A stretch of 64,000 bases of DNA from Neisseria meningitidis (GCF_900638555.1 NZ_LR134525.1:248001-312000); one strand, 5' to 3'. Positions 1 through 10,389 are shown, numbered from the stretch's first letter. Notes: generated from the sequence alone by a model not told the origin. Numbers and translations are program-made.

Positions 1-417
1 GCTGTCGATCAGGTCTTGAATGTTCCAAACACCTTTCCCGTCGCGCGTCAGGGCAAGTTCCGCACTCGAAACCACCCATTTTTCAATCTGTATCTGATCC
101 GACCACAGGTTTTTCCAGCTCAATCCGATTTTGGTTTCTTGGACGGAAACGGCAGTCCGGTCGCCGCCGGGTTCGGTAATGGTCAGGTTTTTCAGGATGA
201 CGGTCGGCCGGGGCAGGAGCCTGCGCTGAATGTCCGCATCAAACGAGATTTTCCGGTGTGTGTGTGCAATGCTTTGTTGGAGGCGGCTGCGGATGTTTTC
301 AGGCGTGAAGGTGCGATATACGGAAGCGTGCAGCCCGACTGCCGCCAAAAGCAGTATCGTCAGCACGGCCACCGCATATTTCAGACGGTATTTGTGGAAA
401 ACCGATAATAAATCCAT
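1..417 (-). CDS. AsmA family protein, N-terminal part (gene runs off the window)
   Basis: The 5' end of a minus-strand gene; 139 codons are visible before the window edge. The product begins MDLLSVFHKYRLKYAVAVLT, with one hydrophobic segment at about residues 14-33 and then a soluble region rich in beta-type sequence (FTPENIRSRLQQSI, PTVILKNLTITEPGG). This is the usual start of AsmA-like proteins, which are anchored in the inner membrane and lie in the periplasm; the family is linked to outer-membrane assembly and phospholipid transport. The start is the ATG at 417, just before the hydrophobic segment. The plus-strand reading frames here are shadows. The divergent neighbour begins at 508, so the 90 bp between them should carry both promoters. 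The family call rests on the N-terminus only. Confidence 0.7.
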   Translation of the reverse strand, partial: MDLLSVFHKYRLKYAVAVLTILLLAAVGLHASVYRTFTPENIRSRLQQSIAHTHRKISFDADIQRRLLPRPTVILKNLTITEPGGDRTAVSVQETKIGLSWKNLWSDQIQIEKWVVSSAELALTRDGKGVWNIQDLIDS

Positions 418-507
418 AGCCCGAACAATCTGTAAAACACGCCACAGTATAACACGGCTTGCAAAAATCCTATTTTGGGCAGGCCGTTTCTTGTGTCAGG
501 AGGAAAT

Positions 508-1401
508 ATGATTATTGTCATGAGCAGGCGTGCCGCCGAAGCGGACATTGCCGGCGTTGTCGCCTTTATCCGCAGCAGAGGTCTGCGAGAACACATTTCT
601 CACGGCGACGAGCGTACCGTCATCGGCGCAATCGGCGACGATAGGGTTTTGAGCGTCAGGGAGGTGCAGACGCTGCCGGAGGTCGAGAAAGCCGTCCGCA
701 TTTTGGATACATGGAAAACCGTCAGTCGGGAAAATCGGGCGGAAGACAGCCGCGTTGCCGCCAAAGGCGTGGCTTTCGGCGGCGGGGAAACCGTCTGTAT
801 CGCCGCAGAACCGTCAGTATGGCGCAATGCGGATGCAGTGTTTCTAGATCCGTTTTTCACTTCGGCAAACTTATACGACACTTCAAGTGCGGATGAAGGG
901 CGGGGACGGTGCAGACGGTTGGCGGAACAGACCGCATCGGCGCATGGCGCAGGGAAACCCGTATTGGTGCGCGTCCGCAACGTCCGCCATGTCGAAGCGG
1001 CTTTGAATGCGGGGGCGGACATCCTGTATTTGGGCGGCGGGCTGATGTCCGATCTTGCCGTATTGAATGAAGCCGGAAGCCTGAACATTCCCTTGGTGCT
1101 GTGTAAAGACAAGCACCATTCTGCCGAAGATTGGTTGAATGCCGCAGAATATGTTGTCTCGCGCGGCAACCGCCACCTGATTCTGGGCGAGTCGGGCGTG
1201 TTGAGCCATACCAAAGACCATCCCTACCGTTTGGATGTCGAATCCATCGTGAAAGTCCGCCAAATCAGCCATCTGCCCGTGATTGCGAATATTACGGGAT
1301 TATGGAACCGCGATATGCCGCAGGAAATCCTGTACGGCTTGGCAAAGGCGGCAGGCGCGTGCGGAATCGTCGGAACCTGTTTTGAAAAGTCGGGCGGATA
1401 G
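508..1401 (+). CDS. DAHP-synthase-like protein (type I beta fold), probably catalytically inactive
   Basis: 297 aa. The start is the ATG at 508, six bases after a strong AGGAGG; an in-frame ATG at 475 lacks such a site. Residues 1-70 match the ferredoxin-like N-terminal domain of type I-beta DAHP synthases (MIIVMSRRAAEADI, HISHGDERTVIGAIGDDR). The rest follows the barrel (SLNIPLVLCK, NAAEYVVSRGN, SIVKVRQISHLPVI). However, the active-site landmarks I know from the family are replaced: AGPCS by AAEPS (99-103), RGGAYKPRT by LDPFFTSAN, LLKRG by VLCKD, DPSHSGGR by ANITGLWNR, and the conserved EVHP by GTCFE. The C-terminus is about 40 residues short. All four metal ligands of the family therefore appear lost, although the frame is intact. 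It lies upstream of folP, which also uses a chorismate-derived substrate. A regulatory or new binding role is possible but unproven. Confidence 0.7.
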   Translation: MIIVMSRRAAEADIAGVVAFIRSRGLREHISHGDERTVIGAIGDDRVLSVREVQTLPEVEKAVRILDTWKTVSRENRAEDSRVAAKGVAFGGGETVCIAAEPSVWRNADAVFLDPFFTSANLYDTSSADEGRGRCRRLAEQTASAHGAGKPVLVRVRNVRHVEAALNAGADILYLGGGLMSDLAVLNEAGSLNIPLVLCKDKHHSAEDWLNAAEYVVSRGNRHLILGESGVLSHTKDHPYRLDVESIVKVRQISHLPVIANITGLWNRDMPQEILYGLAKAAGACGIVGTCFEKSGG

Positions 1402-1471
1402 CAGGCATACCGGCAGATTCAAAGGCGGAGCAGACATTCGGACAACATGCCGTCTGCCGCCCGAATAGCGG

Positions 1472-1508
1472 TGTCGTCTGAAGCGCACAAGACGGTTTCA
1501 GACGGCAT
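1472..1508 (+). terminator. Inverted DUS pair after the DAHP-synthase-like gene
   Basis: GTCGTCTGAA at 1473-1482 faces TTCAGACGGCAT at 1497-1508 across a short loop, giving a stem with one mismatch. Inverted DUS pairs behind neisserial genes usually act as terminators and as uptake signals. The right arm runs straight into TATAAT at 1508-1513, a possible -10 for folP. Confidence 0.6.
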
Positions 1509-1540
1509 ATAATCTGTTTTTTATTTTGGGAGGAGTTCAG

Positions 1541-2392
1541 ATGGCACGACACGTTTGGCAGGCAGGACGGTTTGAAATCGGTTTGGACAAACCGAAAATC
1601 ATGGGTATCGTGAATCTCACGCCCGATTCTTTTTCCGACGGCGGCGCGTATTCGCAAAACGCCCAAACCGCTTTGGCGCATGCCGAACGGCTTTTGAAAG
1701 AGGGTGCGGACATTCTCGACATCGGCGGCGAATCGACGCGGCCGGGTGCGGATTATGTTTCGTCCGAAGAAGAATGGGCGCGGGTTGAGCCTGTATTGGT
1801 AGAAGTCGCGGGATGGGGCGTTCCCGTCAGTTTGGACACGCGCCGCACGGTGGTTATGGAAAAAGCGTTGGCACTCGGCGGCATCGATATTATTAACGAT
1901 GTGGCGGCGTTGACCGACGAAGGCGCGCTCGAATTGCTGGCGTGTCAGGCGGATACGGGCATTTGCCTGATGCACATGCGGGGCTTGCCTGAGAATATGC
2001 AGATTAATCCGAAATATCAGGATGTTGTCGGTGAAGTGGCGCGGTATTTGAAAGCGCGGGCGGCGGAATGCATCGCGGCAGGCATCGCCCCGCAACGCAT
2101 TACACTCGACCCCGGTTTCGGCTTCGGCAAAACCTTGCAACACAATATCGCACTGATGAGGCATTTGCCCGAATTGATGGCGGAAACAGGCTTTCCGCTG
2201 CTGATCGGCGTATCGCGCAAACGCATGGTAGGCGAACTGACGGGCGAAACCGACGCGGCGGCGCGCGTACACGGCAGCGTGGCGGCGGCGCTGGCTTCCG
2301 TGGCGCGCGGCGCACAAATCGTGCGGGTGCATGATGTGAAGGCGACGGCGGATGCTTTGAAGGTGTGGGAAGCGTTGGGCATCAATCTGTAA
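1541..2392 (+). CDS. folP: Dihydropteroate synthase
   Basis: 283 aa; condenses 6-hydroxymethyl-dihydropterin pyrophosphate with para-aminobenzoate in folate synthesis, and is the target of sulfonamides. Visible motifs are [16 protein letters not shown] (residues 20-35), [11 protein letters not shown] (60-70), DIINDVAAL (116-124), LDPGFGFGK (189-197) and GVSRKRMVG (223-231). The start at 1541 follows GGGAGGAG. Residues linked to resistance in pathogenic Neisseria are of the susceptible kind here: Phe31, Gly194 with no two-residue insertion next to it, and Arg228. The gene stands between two DUS pairs, with glmM downstream. High confidence. Confidence 0.97.
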   Translation: MARHVWQAGRFEIGLDKPKIMGIVNLTPDSFSDGGAYSQNAQTALAHAERLLKEGADILDIGGESTRPGADYVSSEEEWARVEPVLVEVAGWGVPVSLDTRRTVVMEKALALGGIDIINDVAALTDEGALELLACQADTGICLMHMRGLPENMQINPKYQDVVGEVARYLKARAAECIAAGIAPQRITLDPGFGFGKTLQHNIALMRHLPELMAETGFPLLIGVSRKRMVGELTGETDAAARVHGSVAAALASVARGAQIVRVHDVKATADALKVWEALGINL

Positions 2393-2410
2393 ACAGCGGT
2401 TCGCATACTT

Positions 2411-2450
2411 CATGCCGTCTGAAAAGGGCGGGGTGGTTTCAGACGGCATC
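2411..2450 (+). terminator. Inverted DUS pair between folP and glmM
   Basis: ATGCCGTCTGAA at 2412-2423 faces TTCAGACGGCAT at 2438-2449 across 14 bases. It lacks a long T-run, so its termination strength is uncertain. Confidence 0.65.
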
Positions 2451-2521
2451 AACGGTGCAGACAGCAAGGCACAAACTGACTGTATAATCTCGGACAACGG
2501 TCCACATTCTCGGAGCAACAC

Positions 2522-3856
2522 ATGGCAAAAAAATATTTCGGCACGGACGGCGTGCGCGGCGAAGTGGGGCAATTTCCGATTACGCCCGATTTCGTATTGA
2601 AACTCGGCTATGCGGCGGGGCAGGTTTTGGTGCAGCACGACACCGACCAGAAACCGACCGTCCTCATCGGCAAAGACACGCGCATTTCCGGCTATATGCT
2701 GGAAGCCGCTTTGGTGGCCGGTTTTACGGCGGCGGGTGTGAATGTGGTACAGACCGGACCGCTGCCCACGCCCGGCGTGGCTTATCTGACCCGCGCGTTG
2801 CGCCTGTCCGCCGGCGTGATGATTTCCGCGTCGCACAACGCCTATTCCGACAACGGCATCAAATTCTTTGCCGAGGGCGGCGTGAAACTGAGCGATGAAA
2901 TCGAGTTGGAAATCGAAGCCAAAATCGACGAAGAAATGAAAACCCAGCCTTCTGCACGCCTCGGTCGCGCACGCCGCATCAGTGGTGCGGACGACCGCTA
3001 TATCGAATTTTGCAAATCTACCTTTCCCAGCCATTCCGACCTTCGGGGTTTGAAGTTGGTTATCGATACTGCCAACGGCGCGGGGTACGGTGTCGCACCC
3101 AAGGTGTTTCACGAACTGGGCGCACAAGTCGTCAGCATCGGCGACGAACCCAACGGCTACAATATCAATGAAAAATGCGGTGCGACTTATACCAAGACAC
3201 TCCAGGCAGCCGTTTTACAGCATGAAGCCGACTACGGTATCGCCTTAGACGGCGACGGAGACCGCCTGATGATGGTCGATAAAAACGGTAAGGTTTACGA
3301 CGGCGACAGCCTGATTTACGTCATTGCTAAAGCCCGCGCCCGAGAAGGTATCAACATCGGCGGCGTGGTCGGCACGGTCATGACCAATATGGCGATGGAA
3401 ATCGCCCTGAAAGAGCAGGGCGTGGATTTCTGCCGCGCCAAAGTCGGCGACCGCTATGTGTTGGAACAGCTGAACCAACGCAGCTGGCTCATCGGCGGCG
3501 AAGCCAGCGGCCATATTTTGTGCATGGACAAACACAACACCGGCGACGGCATTATTTCCGCGCTGCAAGTTTTGGCGGCACTGCAAACGCTGAACCAAGA
3601 CCTCGCCACCGTTTGCGCCGATTGGCAGCCGTATCCGCAAACTATGATTAACGTGCGCATCCAAAAAGGTCAGAAATGGCAGGAAGCCTCAAAAGACGTG
3701 TTGGCGGAAGTGGAAAAAGAACTCGAAGGCAAAGGGCGTGTCGTGTTGCGCGCTTCGGGAACCGAACCCGTCGTGCGAGTGATGGTTGAGGCGCGGCAGG
3801 CGGATTGGGCGCGCGACGGTGCGGAACGTATTGCTTCCGCCATCGGCAGCCTTTAG
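2522..3856 (+). CDS. glmM: Phosphoglucosamine mutase
   Basis: 444 aa, the usual family length. Converts glucosamine-6-phosphate to glucosamine-1-phosphate on the way to UDP-GlcNAc, for peptidoglycan and lipooligosaccharide. It begins [13 protein letters not shown]. The phosphoserine loop is [18 protein letters not shown] with the reactive serine at residue 104; the metal-binding loop [12 protein letters not shown], the sugar-binding GGEASGHI and the phosphate-binding loop [12 protein letters not shown] all follow in order. A TATAAT at 2483-2488 suggests the promoter is just downstream of the folP terminator. Cytosolic and expected to be essential. Confidence 0.97.
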   Translation: MAKKYFGTDGVRGEVGQFPITPDFVLKLGYAAGQVLVQHDTDQKPTVLIGKDTRISGYMLEAALVAGFTAAGVNVVQTGPLPTPGVAYLTRALRLSAGVMISASHNAYSDNGIKFFAEGGVKLSDEIELEIEAKIDEEMKTQPSARLGRARRISGADDRYIEFCKSTFPSHSDLRGLKLVIDTANGAGYGVAPKVFHELGAQVVSIGDEPNGYNINEKCGATYTKTLQAAVLQHEADYGIALDGDGDRLMMVDKNGKVYDGDSLIYVIAKARAREGINIGGVVGTVMTNMAMEIALKEQGVDFCRAKVGDRYVLEQLNQRSWLIGGEASGHILCMDKHNTGDGIISALQVLAALQTLNQDLATVCADWQPYPQTMINVRIQKGQKWQEASKDVLAEVEKELEGKGRVVLRASGTEPVVRVMVEARQADWARDGAERIASAIGSL

Positions 3857-3902
3857 GCAAAATCAGGCAAAACCGTTTCAACAGCGGCGGTTTTCCTGTT
3901 TA

Positions 3903-3963
3903 AATGCCGTCTGAACGTCCGGCAGAGGGCGCGAATCTGCCCCTTGCCGCTTTCAGACGGCAT
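3903..3963 (+). terminator. Inverted DUS pair after glmM
   Basis: ATGCCGTCTGAA at 3904-3915 and TTCAGACGGCAT at 3952-3963 frame a GC-rich loop (GGCAGAGGG...CCCCTTGCC) that can itself pair. Confidence 0.6.
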
Positions 3964-4045
3964 AATCTTTGATAGAATGCCGTTTCGCGCAGAAAATGTT
4001 TCGGCTTGTTCTGACTTTTTATCCCCCGACGATGGAATATCCGCT

Positions 4046-4729
4046 ATGTTTGCCCTTTTGGAAGCCTTTTTTGTCGAATACGGCTATGCGGCCGTGTTTT
4101 TCGTTTTGGTCATCTGCGGTTTCGGCGTGCCGATTCCCGAGGATTTGACCTTGGTAACAGGCGGCGTGATTTCGGGTATGGGTTATACCAATCCGCATAT
4201 TATGTTTGCAGTCGGTATGCTCGGCGTATTGGTCGGGGACGGCATCATGTTCGCCGCCGGACGCATCTGGGGGCAGAAAATCCTCAAGTTCAAACCGATT
4301 GCGCGCATCATGACGCCGAAACGTTACGCACAGGTTCAGGAAAAATTCGACAAATACGGCAACTGGGTTCTGTTTGTCGCCCGCTTCCTGCCGGGTTTGC
4401 GGACTGCCGTTTTCGTTACCGCCGGCATCAGCCGCAAAGTATCGTATCTGCGCTTTCTGATTATGGACGGGCTTGCCGCGCTGATTTCCGTGCCCGTTTG
4501 GATTTACTTGGGCGAGTACGGCGCGCACAACATCGATTGGCTGATGGCGAAAATGCACAGCCTGCAATCCGGCATCTTCATCGCATTGGGCGTGCTGGCG
4601 GCGGCGCTGGCTTGGTTCTGGTGGCGCAAACGCCGACATTATCAGCTTTACCGCGCACAATTGAGCGAAAAACGCGCCAAACGCAAGGCGGAAAAGGCAG
4701 CGAAAAAAGCGGCACAGAAGCAGCAGTAA
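4046..4729 (+). CDS. DedA family inner-membrane protein
   Basis: 227 aa. The DedA (SNARE-associated/VTT) pattern is clear: an N-terminal hydrophobic segment, the acidic FGVPIPEDLTLVTGG motif at about residues 27-41, and the re-entrant arginine motif FVARFLPGLRTAVFVTAG at about 111-128. A last membrane segment is followed by a lysine/alanine-rich cytosolic tail (KRAKRKAEKAAKKAAQKQQ). DedA proteins act in the inner membrane and are linked to lipid carrier flipping and membrane-potential upkeep; the exact substrate cannot be read here. The start was placed at the ATG at 4046 because it opens just before the first membrane segment; the frame is open further upstream into the DUS region, and no strong Shine-Dalgarno settles it. 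Confidence 0.88.
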   Translation: MFALLEAFFVEYGYAAVFFVLVICGFGVPIPEDLTLVTGGVISGMGYTNPHIMFAVGMLGVLVGDGIMFAAGRIWGQKILKFKPIARIMTPKRYAQVQEKFDKYGNWVLFVARFLPGLRTAVFVTAGISRKVSYLRFLIMDGLAALISVPVWIYLGEYGAHNIDWLMAKMHSLQSGIFIALGVLAAALAWFWWRKRRHYQLYRAQLSEKRAKRKAEKAAKKAAQKQQ

Positions 4730-4795
4730 ATCAGATTTTCGACCGTCCGGACGCATTTCGCGTTTCAGGCGGTCTTTGCATTTTCAGGATGAGCC

Positions 4796-5785
4796 ATGAA
4801 ACAGAAAATTTTTGTCCTTTATACCGGCGGCACCATCGGCATGACGCAAAGCAGCGAAGGCCTGCGCCCCGATACCGCGCTGGTCGGGCAGGCACTCGCG
4901 CCGTTTTCAAACGGCATGGATTTCGATTGGCACGTTTGTGGGACGCTGATTGATTCTTCCGCCGTCCAACTGCAAAACTGGTGCGCTTGGCTGGACATCA
5001 TTGCCGCCGCGCTGCCGCAGTACGACGGCGTTTTGGTGCTGCACGGCACGGACACGCTCGCCTATACCGCCAATCTGTTCGCCCTCGCGCTGCAGGGTTT
5101 GGACAAGCCGATCGTCCTGACCGGTTCCCAATGGCCGTACAACGCCGTGGGCAGCGACGCGCCGCGCAATCTGGCGACTGCCGTTGCCGCATTCCCACTC
5201 GGATTGAAGCAGACGCTTATTGCCTTTGACGGCAAACTTTATCCCGCCGTCGGCAGCAGCAAAGTCAGCACCGAAACCGCCGCAGGCTTCGACAATCCGC
5301 ATTTCGGCGCACTGGCGGAGTGGGACGAAACCCGGGGCTGGCACAATGTCCGCATCCCGAATCAGGACGCGGCAGATGTTTCAGACGGCCTCAAAATCCG
5401 CTATCCCGATCCTCAGGCAAAAATCGCTGTCCGCACGCTTATCCCCGGCTTTGCCGTCCAAGAACTTGCGGACGGACTCGGACAGCTTCCCGCCCACGCC
5501 CTTATCCTGCAAAGTTACGGACACGGCAACACCCCGGCAGACGAAGGCTTTATCCGCGCCGTGCAAGACTTCACGCAGCAAGGCAGGCTGCTGCTCAACA
5601 TCAGCCAAGTCCGACAAGGCAAAACCGCCGCCGTTTACGCGCAAGGCAATGCGTTCCGCAACTCGGGCATCATCAACGGCGGCAAATGCAACCTCGAAAC
5701 CGCCACCGCACTCATAACCCTCGCCGTATCGCAAGGCTGGGGTAAGGAAGAGGTGGAAAAAGAGTTGGCAAGACTGAAGTTATAG
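4796..5785 (+). CDS. ansA: L-asparaginase type I (cytosolic)
   Basis: 329 aa without a signal peptide. Hydrolyses asparagine to aspartate and ammonia. Both family signatures are present: YTGGTIGM at residues 9-16, with the nucleophilic threonine in TGGT, and VLHGTDTLAYTA at about 81-92 with the second Thr-Asp pair. The lack of a leader and the GSQWPYNAVGSDAPRN stretch fit the cytosolic type I enzymes. The start ATG follows CAGGATGAGCC. It is 66 bp downstream of the DedA gene on the same strand with no terminator between, so co-transcription is likely. Confidence 0.93.
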   Translation: MKQKIFVLYTGGTIGMTQSSEGLRPDTALVGQALAPFSNGMDFDWHVCGTLIDSSAVQLQNWCAWLDIIAAALPQYDGVLVLHGTDTLAYTANLFALALQGLDKPIVLTGSQWPYNAVGSDAPRNLATAVAAFPLGLKQTLIAFDGKLYPAVGSSKVSTETAAGFDNPHFGALAEWDETRGWHNVRIPNQDAADVSDGLKIRYPDPQAKIAVRTLIPGFAVQELADGLGQLPAHALILQSYGHGNTPADEGFIRAVQDFTQQGRLLLNISQVRQGKTAAVYAQGNAFRNSGIINGGKCNLETATALITLAVSQGWGKEEVEKELARLKL

Positions 5786-5899
5786 CGGATTGAAATGGCA
5801 ATGACGGGGCGTTGACCGCGCCTTATGCGCCGCCCGTACACGGCATCCCTTGCTGCTCTGCCTTATTTTTATGTGAACCTGCCGCATTGCGGAATCGAA

Positions 5900-6679
5900 A
5901 TGAACTTCACCGACACCCACTGCCACCTTGCCGATGCCGCCCTGCGCGAAAACCTGCCGCACATCCTGACCGCCGCGCGGAAAGTTGGGGTGAAGCGGTT
6001 TATCGTTCCCGCAACCCGACCACAGGATTGGCAGGATGTGGCGGATTTGGCTCAAAGGTCGTCTGAAAATCCGCTTTGGGGCAACATCCATATCGCACTC
6101 GGCATCCATCCTTGGTTTTCAGACGACGTTTCCGAACCGGATTTCCGGCATTTGGAACAAGCATTGAAAGCGCGTCCGACGGCATGGGTCGGCGAAATCG
6201 GCTTGGATTTTTACGACAAAACCCAAACGCCGCCGCAGCGCGAACGGCAAATCCAAGTTTTCGTCCGCCAGCTTGCCATCGCGCAAACCCTGCGCCGCCG
6301 CGTGATTATCCATAATCTCAAAGCCACCGCCGACATCGCCGCCGCCGTCAAACAGACAGGCTTTGCCCAAGGCGGCATCGTTCACGCCTTCTCAGGCAGC
6401 GCGGAAGAAGCGCGCGTGTTGGCGAAACTGGGTTTCAAAATCGGCATCGGTTCGTTGTTGCTCAACCCGAACGCCCGCAAAATACGCGAAACCCTCAAAA
6501 CCCTGAATGACACCGATTTCGTATTGGAAACCGACAGCCCGTTTATGCTGAAAAAAGAGATTAATACGCCTGCCAATATTCCGGGTATTGCAAAGATTGC
6601 TGCGGAAATCCGCGGAACCTGTGTAGAAGAGATTGCCAAGGTAACGGAGCGCAATGCCGATGCCCTGTTGGGACGGTAG
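5900..6679 (+). CDS. TatD family metal-dependent hydrolase (YjjV-like)
   Basis: 259 aa. The TatD metal-site pattern is visible: FTDTHCHL at residues 3-10 (HxH), GEIGLDFY (metal-bridging Glu), RRVIIHNLKA, GGIVHAFSG (His) and LETDSPF near the C-terminus (Asp). Family members are 3'-5' DNA exonucleases or deoxyribonucleases of the amidohydrolase superfamily; the length and motifs are closest to the YjjV branch. The ATG at 5900 was chosen because it sits right before the HxH motif; an upstream ATG at 5825 would add 25 unrelated residues. Two GTCGTCTGAA-type uptake-like words lie inside the gene in opposite orientation (about 6056-6066 and 6118-6127). Confidence 0.88.
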   Translation: MNFTDTHCHLADAALRENLPHILTAARKVGVKRFIVPATRPQDWQDVADLAQRSSENPLWGNIHIALGIHPWFSDDVSEPDFRHLEQALKARPTAWVGEIGLDFYDKTQTPPQRERQIQVFVRQLAIAQTLRRRVIIHNLKATADIAAAVKQTGFAQGGIVHAFSGSAEEARVLAKLGFKIGIGSLLLNPNARKIRETLKTLNDTDFVLETDSPFMLKKEINTPANIPGIAKIAAEIRGTCVEEIAKVTERNADALLGR

Positions 6680-6699
6680 GTTATCCATCTAAGATTATC

Positions 6700-6729
6700 T
6701 TTTTGAATATTCAGAAAATATATTATAAT
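6700..6729 (+). promoter_or_regulatory. Probable prfA promoter
   Basis: TTTTGA at 6701-6706, a 17-base spacer, and TATAAT at 6724-6729, just downstream of the TatD gene stop. The -35 is weak; the -10 is perfect. Confidence 0.5.
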
Positions 6730-6741
6730 GACCGCGTTTTG

Positions 6742-6766
6742 ATGCCGTCTGAAATTCAGGCGGCGT
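6742..6766 (+). promoter_or_regulatory. DUS-derived hairpin in the prfA leader
   Basis: ATGCCGTCTGAA at 6742-6753 is followed at once by TTCAGGCGGC, forming a tight near-perfect hairpin between the probable promoter and the prfA start. It could attenuate or be a decayed DUS pair. Confidence 0.45.
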
Positions 6767-6782
6767 TTGTTATGGAAGAATT

Positions 6783-7859
6783 ATGAAGCCGTCTATCTTA
6801 GAAAAACTGCAACAACTCGGCGACCGGTTGGAAGAAGTTACCCACCTTTTAGGGCAACCCGAAGCCACGTCTGACATGGACAATTACCGCAAACTTACCC
6901 GCGAACACGCTGAATTGACGCCCGTGGTCGAAGTGTTCCAAAACTATCAACTGGCGCAAAGCGACTTGGCAGATGCCGAAGAAATGTTGTCCGACCCCGA
7001 AATGAAAGACTTTGCCGCCGAAGAAATCGAAGCGGCCAAAGCCAAAATCGGCGAACTCGATACCGAACTGCAAAAACTGCTGCTGCCCAAAGATGCCGAC
7101 GACGACAAAAACATCTTTATCGAAGTACGCGCCGGTACCGGTGGCGACGAAGCCGCGTTGTTTGCAGGCGATTTGCTGCGTATGTACAGCCGCTACGCCG
7201 AGCGTAACCGCTGGCAGGTCGAAATCGTTTCCGCCAACGAAAGCGAGTTGGGCGGCTATAAAGAAGTTATCGCCCGTATTATCGGCTTAGGCGCGTACAG
7301 CCGTTTGAAATTTGAATCGGGCGGACACCGCGTGCAGCGCGTCCCCGCCACCGAAAGCCAAGGCCGCATCCACACCTCCGCCTGCACCGTCGCCGTCATG
7401 CCCGAAGCGGACGAACTGGAAGACATCGAACTGAACCCCGCCGACCTGCGCATCGACACCTTCCGCGCATCCGGCGCGGGCGGTCAGCACATCAACAAAA
7501 CCGACTCCGCCGTCCGCATCACCCACCTGCCCACCGGCATGGTGGTCGAATGCCAAGACGGCCGCAGCCAACATGCCAACAAAGCGCAGGCAATGAAAGT
7601 CCTCGCCGCCCGCCTGAACGACGCGCAAAAACGCGAAGCCCAAGCCAAAGAAGCCGCCGAGCGCAAATCCCTCATCGGCAGCGGCGACCGCAGCGAACGC
7701 ATCCGCACCTACAACTATCCCCAAGGCAGGGTAACAGACCACCGCATCAACCTCACCCTGCACAAGCTGGATTTTGTGATGGACGGCGATTTGGCAGAAA
7801 TCACCGATGCCCTGATTGCCGAACATCAGGCGGAGCTTTTGGCGGCAATGGGCGATTGA
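6783..7859 (+). CDS. prfA: Peptide chain release factor 1
   Basis: 358 aa, normal for RF1. Reads UAA and UAG and triggers peptide release on the ribosome. The stop-codon recognition motif is VPATESQGR (the PAT tripeptide marks RF1 rather than RF2), and the catalytic [12 protein letters not shown] holds the GGQ loop that is methylated at Gln. The N-terminal coiled region and the final [11 protein letters not shown] segment are complete. The start ATG follows GGAAGAATT. It is probably expressed from its own promoter at 6701-6729, past a DUS-type hairpin. Confidence 0.97.
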   Translation: MKPSILEKLQQLGDRLEEVTHLLGQPEATSDMDNYRKLTREHAELTPVVEVFQNYQLAQSDLADAEEMLSDPEMKDFAAEEIEAAKAKIGELDTELQKLLLPKDADDDKNIFIEVRAGTGGDEAALFAGDLLRMYSRYAERNRWQVEIVSANESELGGYKEVIARIIGLGAYSRLKFESGGHRVQRVPATESQGRIHTSACTVAVMPEADELEDIELNPADLRIDTFRASGAGGQHINKTDSAVRITHLPTGMVVECQDGRSQHANKAQAMKVLAARLNDAQKREAQAKEAAERKSLIGSGDRSERIRTYNYPQGRVTDHRINLTLHKLDFVMDGDLAEITDALIAEHQAELLAAMGD

Positions 7860-7983
7860 GTTTTGTGTTTTGAAATGGAAATGCCGTGCATGCAATCAAT
7901 TTTAATCCACCATATTCTACTGATTTGTTTGAATTCAGTGTATTATGCCGTTTCTCAACCATAGACGACAACTGGACATATTG

Positions 7984-8982
7984 ATGAAGATTGCGATTTA
8001 CGGTACGAAAAGCTATGACCGCGAACATTTTACCCGCGCCAACCGGCATTTCGGCTTCGAGCTGGAGTTTTTTGATTTTATGCTGGATGCGAAAACGGCG
8101 AAAATGGCGGAAGGTGCGGAGGCGGTCTGTATTTTTGTGAACGACGACGGCAGCCGGCCCGTGTTGGAAAAATTGGCGCAAATTGGCGTGAAAACTGTGG
8201 CGTTGCGTTGTGCCGGCTTCAATAATGTGGATTTAAAGGCGGCTGAAGAGTTGGGCTTGAAAGTCGTGCGCGTGCCTGCCTATTCGCCCGAATCGGTTGC
8301 GGAACATACGGTCGGTCTGATGCTGACGTTGAACCGCCGTATCCACAAAGCCTATCAGCGTACCCGCGATGCGAATTTTTCGCTGGAAGGTCTGACCGGT
8401 TTCAATATGTACGGCAAAACGGCGGGCGTTATCGGCACGGGGAAAATCGGTATTGCAACCATGCGGATTTTAAAGGGTTTCGGTATGAACCTGCTGGCTC
8501 ACGATCCGTTTTGCAACCCCGAAGCGGAAAAAATCGGCGGCAGGTATGTGGATTTGGACGAGCTGTATGCCCAGTCGGACATCATCACGCTGCATTGCCC
8601 CTCCACGCCGGAAAACCACTATATGCTGAACGAAGCGGCGTTCGACAAAATGAAAGACGGAGTGATGATTATCAACACCAGCCGGGGCGGGCTGATTGAC
8701 AGTGCCGCCGCGATTGAGGCGTTGAAACGCCGGAAAATCGGCGCATTGGGTATGGACGTGTACGAGAACGAACGCGAATTGTTTTTTGAAGACAAATCCA
8801 ACGATGTGATTACCGACGACGTGTTCCGCCGCCTGTCGTCTTGTCATAATGTGCTGTTTACCGGCCATCAGGCATTTTTGACGGAAGAGGCGTTGGGTAA
8901 TATTTCGGAAGTTACGCTGTCCAATATCCGCGAGGTCGGACAGACCGGCGATTGCGGCAATGCGGTTCGTGCCGACGGTTGA
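7984..8982 (+). CDS. ldhA: D-lactate dehydrogenase (NAD-dependent, fermentative type)
   Basis: 332 aa; reduces pyruvate to D-lactate with NADH. It is a D-2-hydroxyacid dehydrogenase: the nucleotide-binding GVIGTGKIGIATMRI, the catalytic Arg in INTSRGGLID, the Glu region GMDVYENERELFFEDKS and the catalytic His in FTGHQAFLTEEAL are all present. The extended YENERELFFEDKSND stretch is typical of fermentative LdhA rather than of phosphoglycerate dehydrogenase. The ATG at 7984 matches the family start (MKIAIYGTKSYD); an upstream in-frame ATG at 7945 adds 13 residues. It stands alone between prfA and a DUS terminator. Confidence 0.94.
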   Translation: MKIAIYGTKSYDREHFTRANRHFGFELEFFDFMLDAKTAKMAEGAEAVCIFVNDDGSRPVLEKLAQIGVKTVALRCAGFNNVDLKAAEELGLKVVRVPAYSPESVAEHTVGLMLTLNRRIHKAYQRTRDANFSLEGLTGFNMYGKTAGVIGTGKIGIATMRILKGFGMNLLAHDPFCNPEAEKIGGRYVDLDELYAQSDIITLHCPSTPENHYMLNEAAFDKMKDGVMIINTSRGGLIDSAAAIEALKRRKIGALGMDVYENERELFFEDKSNDVITDDVFRRLSSCHNVLFTGHQAFLTEEALGNISEVTLSNIREVGQTGDCGNAVRADG

Positions 8983-9003
8983 CGTGTTTTAAGAGTTTAA
9001 AGG

Positions 9004-9037
9004 AAATGCCGTCTGAAACAGGTTTCAGACGGCATTT
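9004..9037 (+). terminator. Convergent DUS terminator between ldhA and serS
   Basis: AAATGCCGTCTGAAAC and GTTTCAGACGGCATTT form a near-perfect hairpin with a very short loop. It serves both strands, since serS ends at 9055 from the other side. Confidence 0.85.
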
Positions 9038-9054
9038 ATGTTCAGGGTTAAGGC

Positions 9055-10389
<1,335 letters not shown>

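Noticed and set aside
1292..3127. Minus-strand frame of 611 codons over folP and glmM
   Set aside because: Antisense to two clearly recognised genes and spans their intergenic terminator; no family resemblance.
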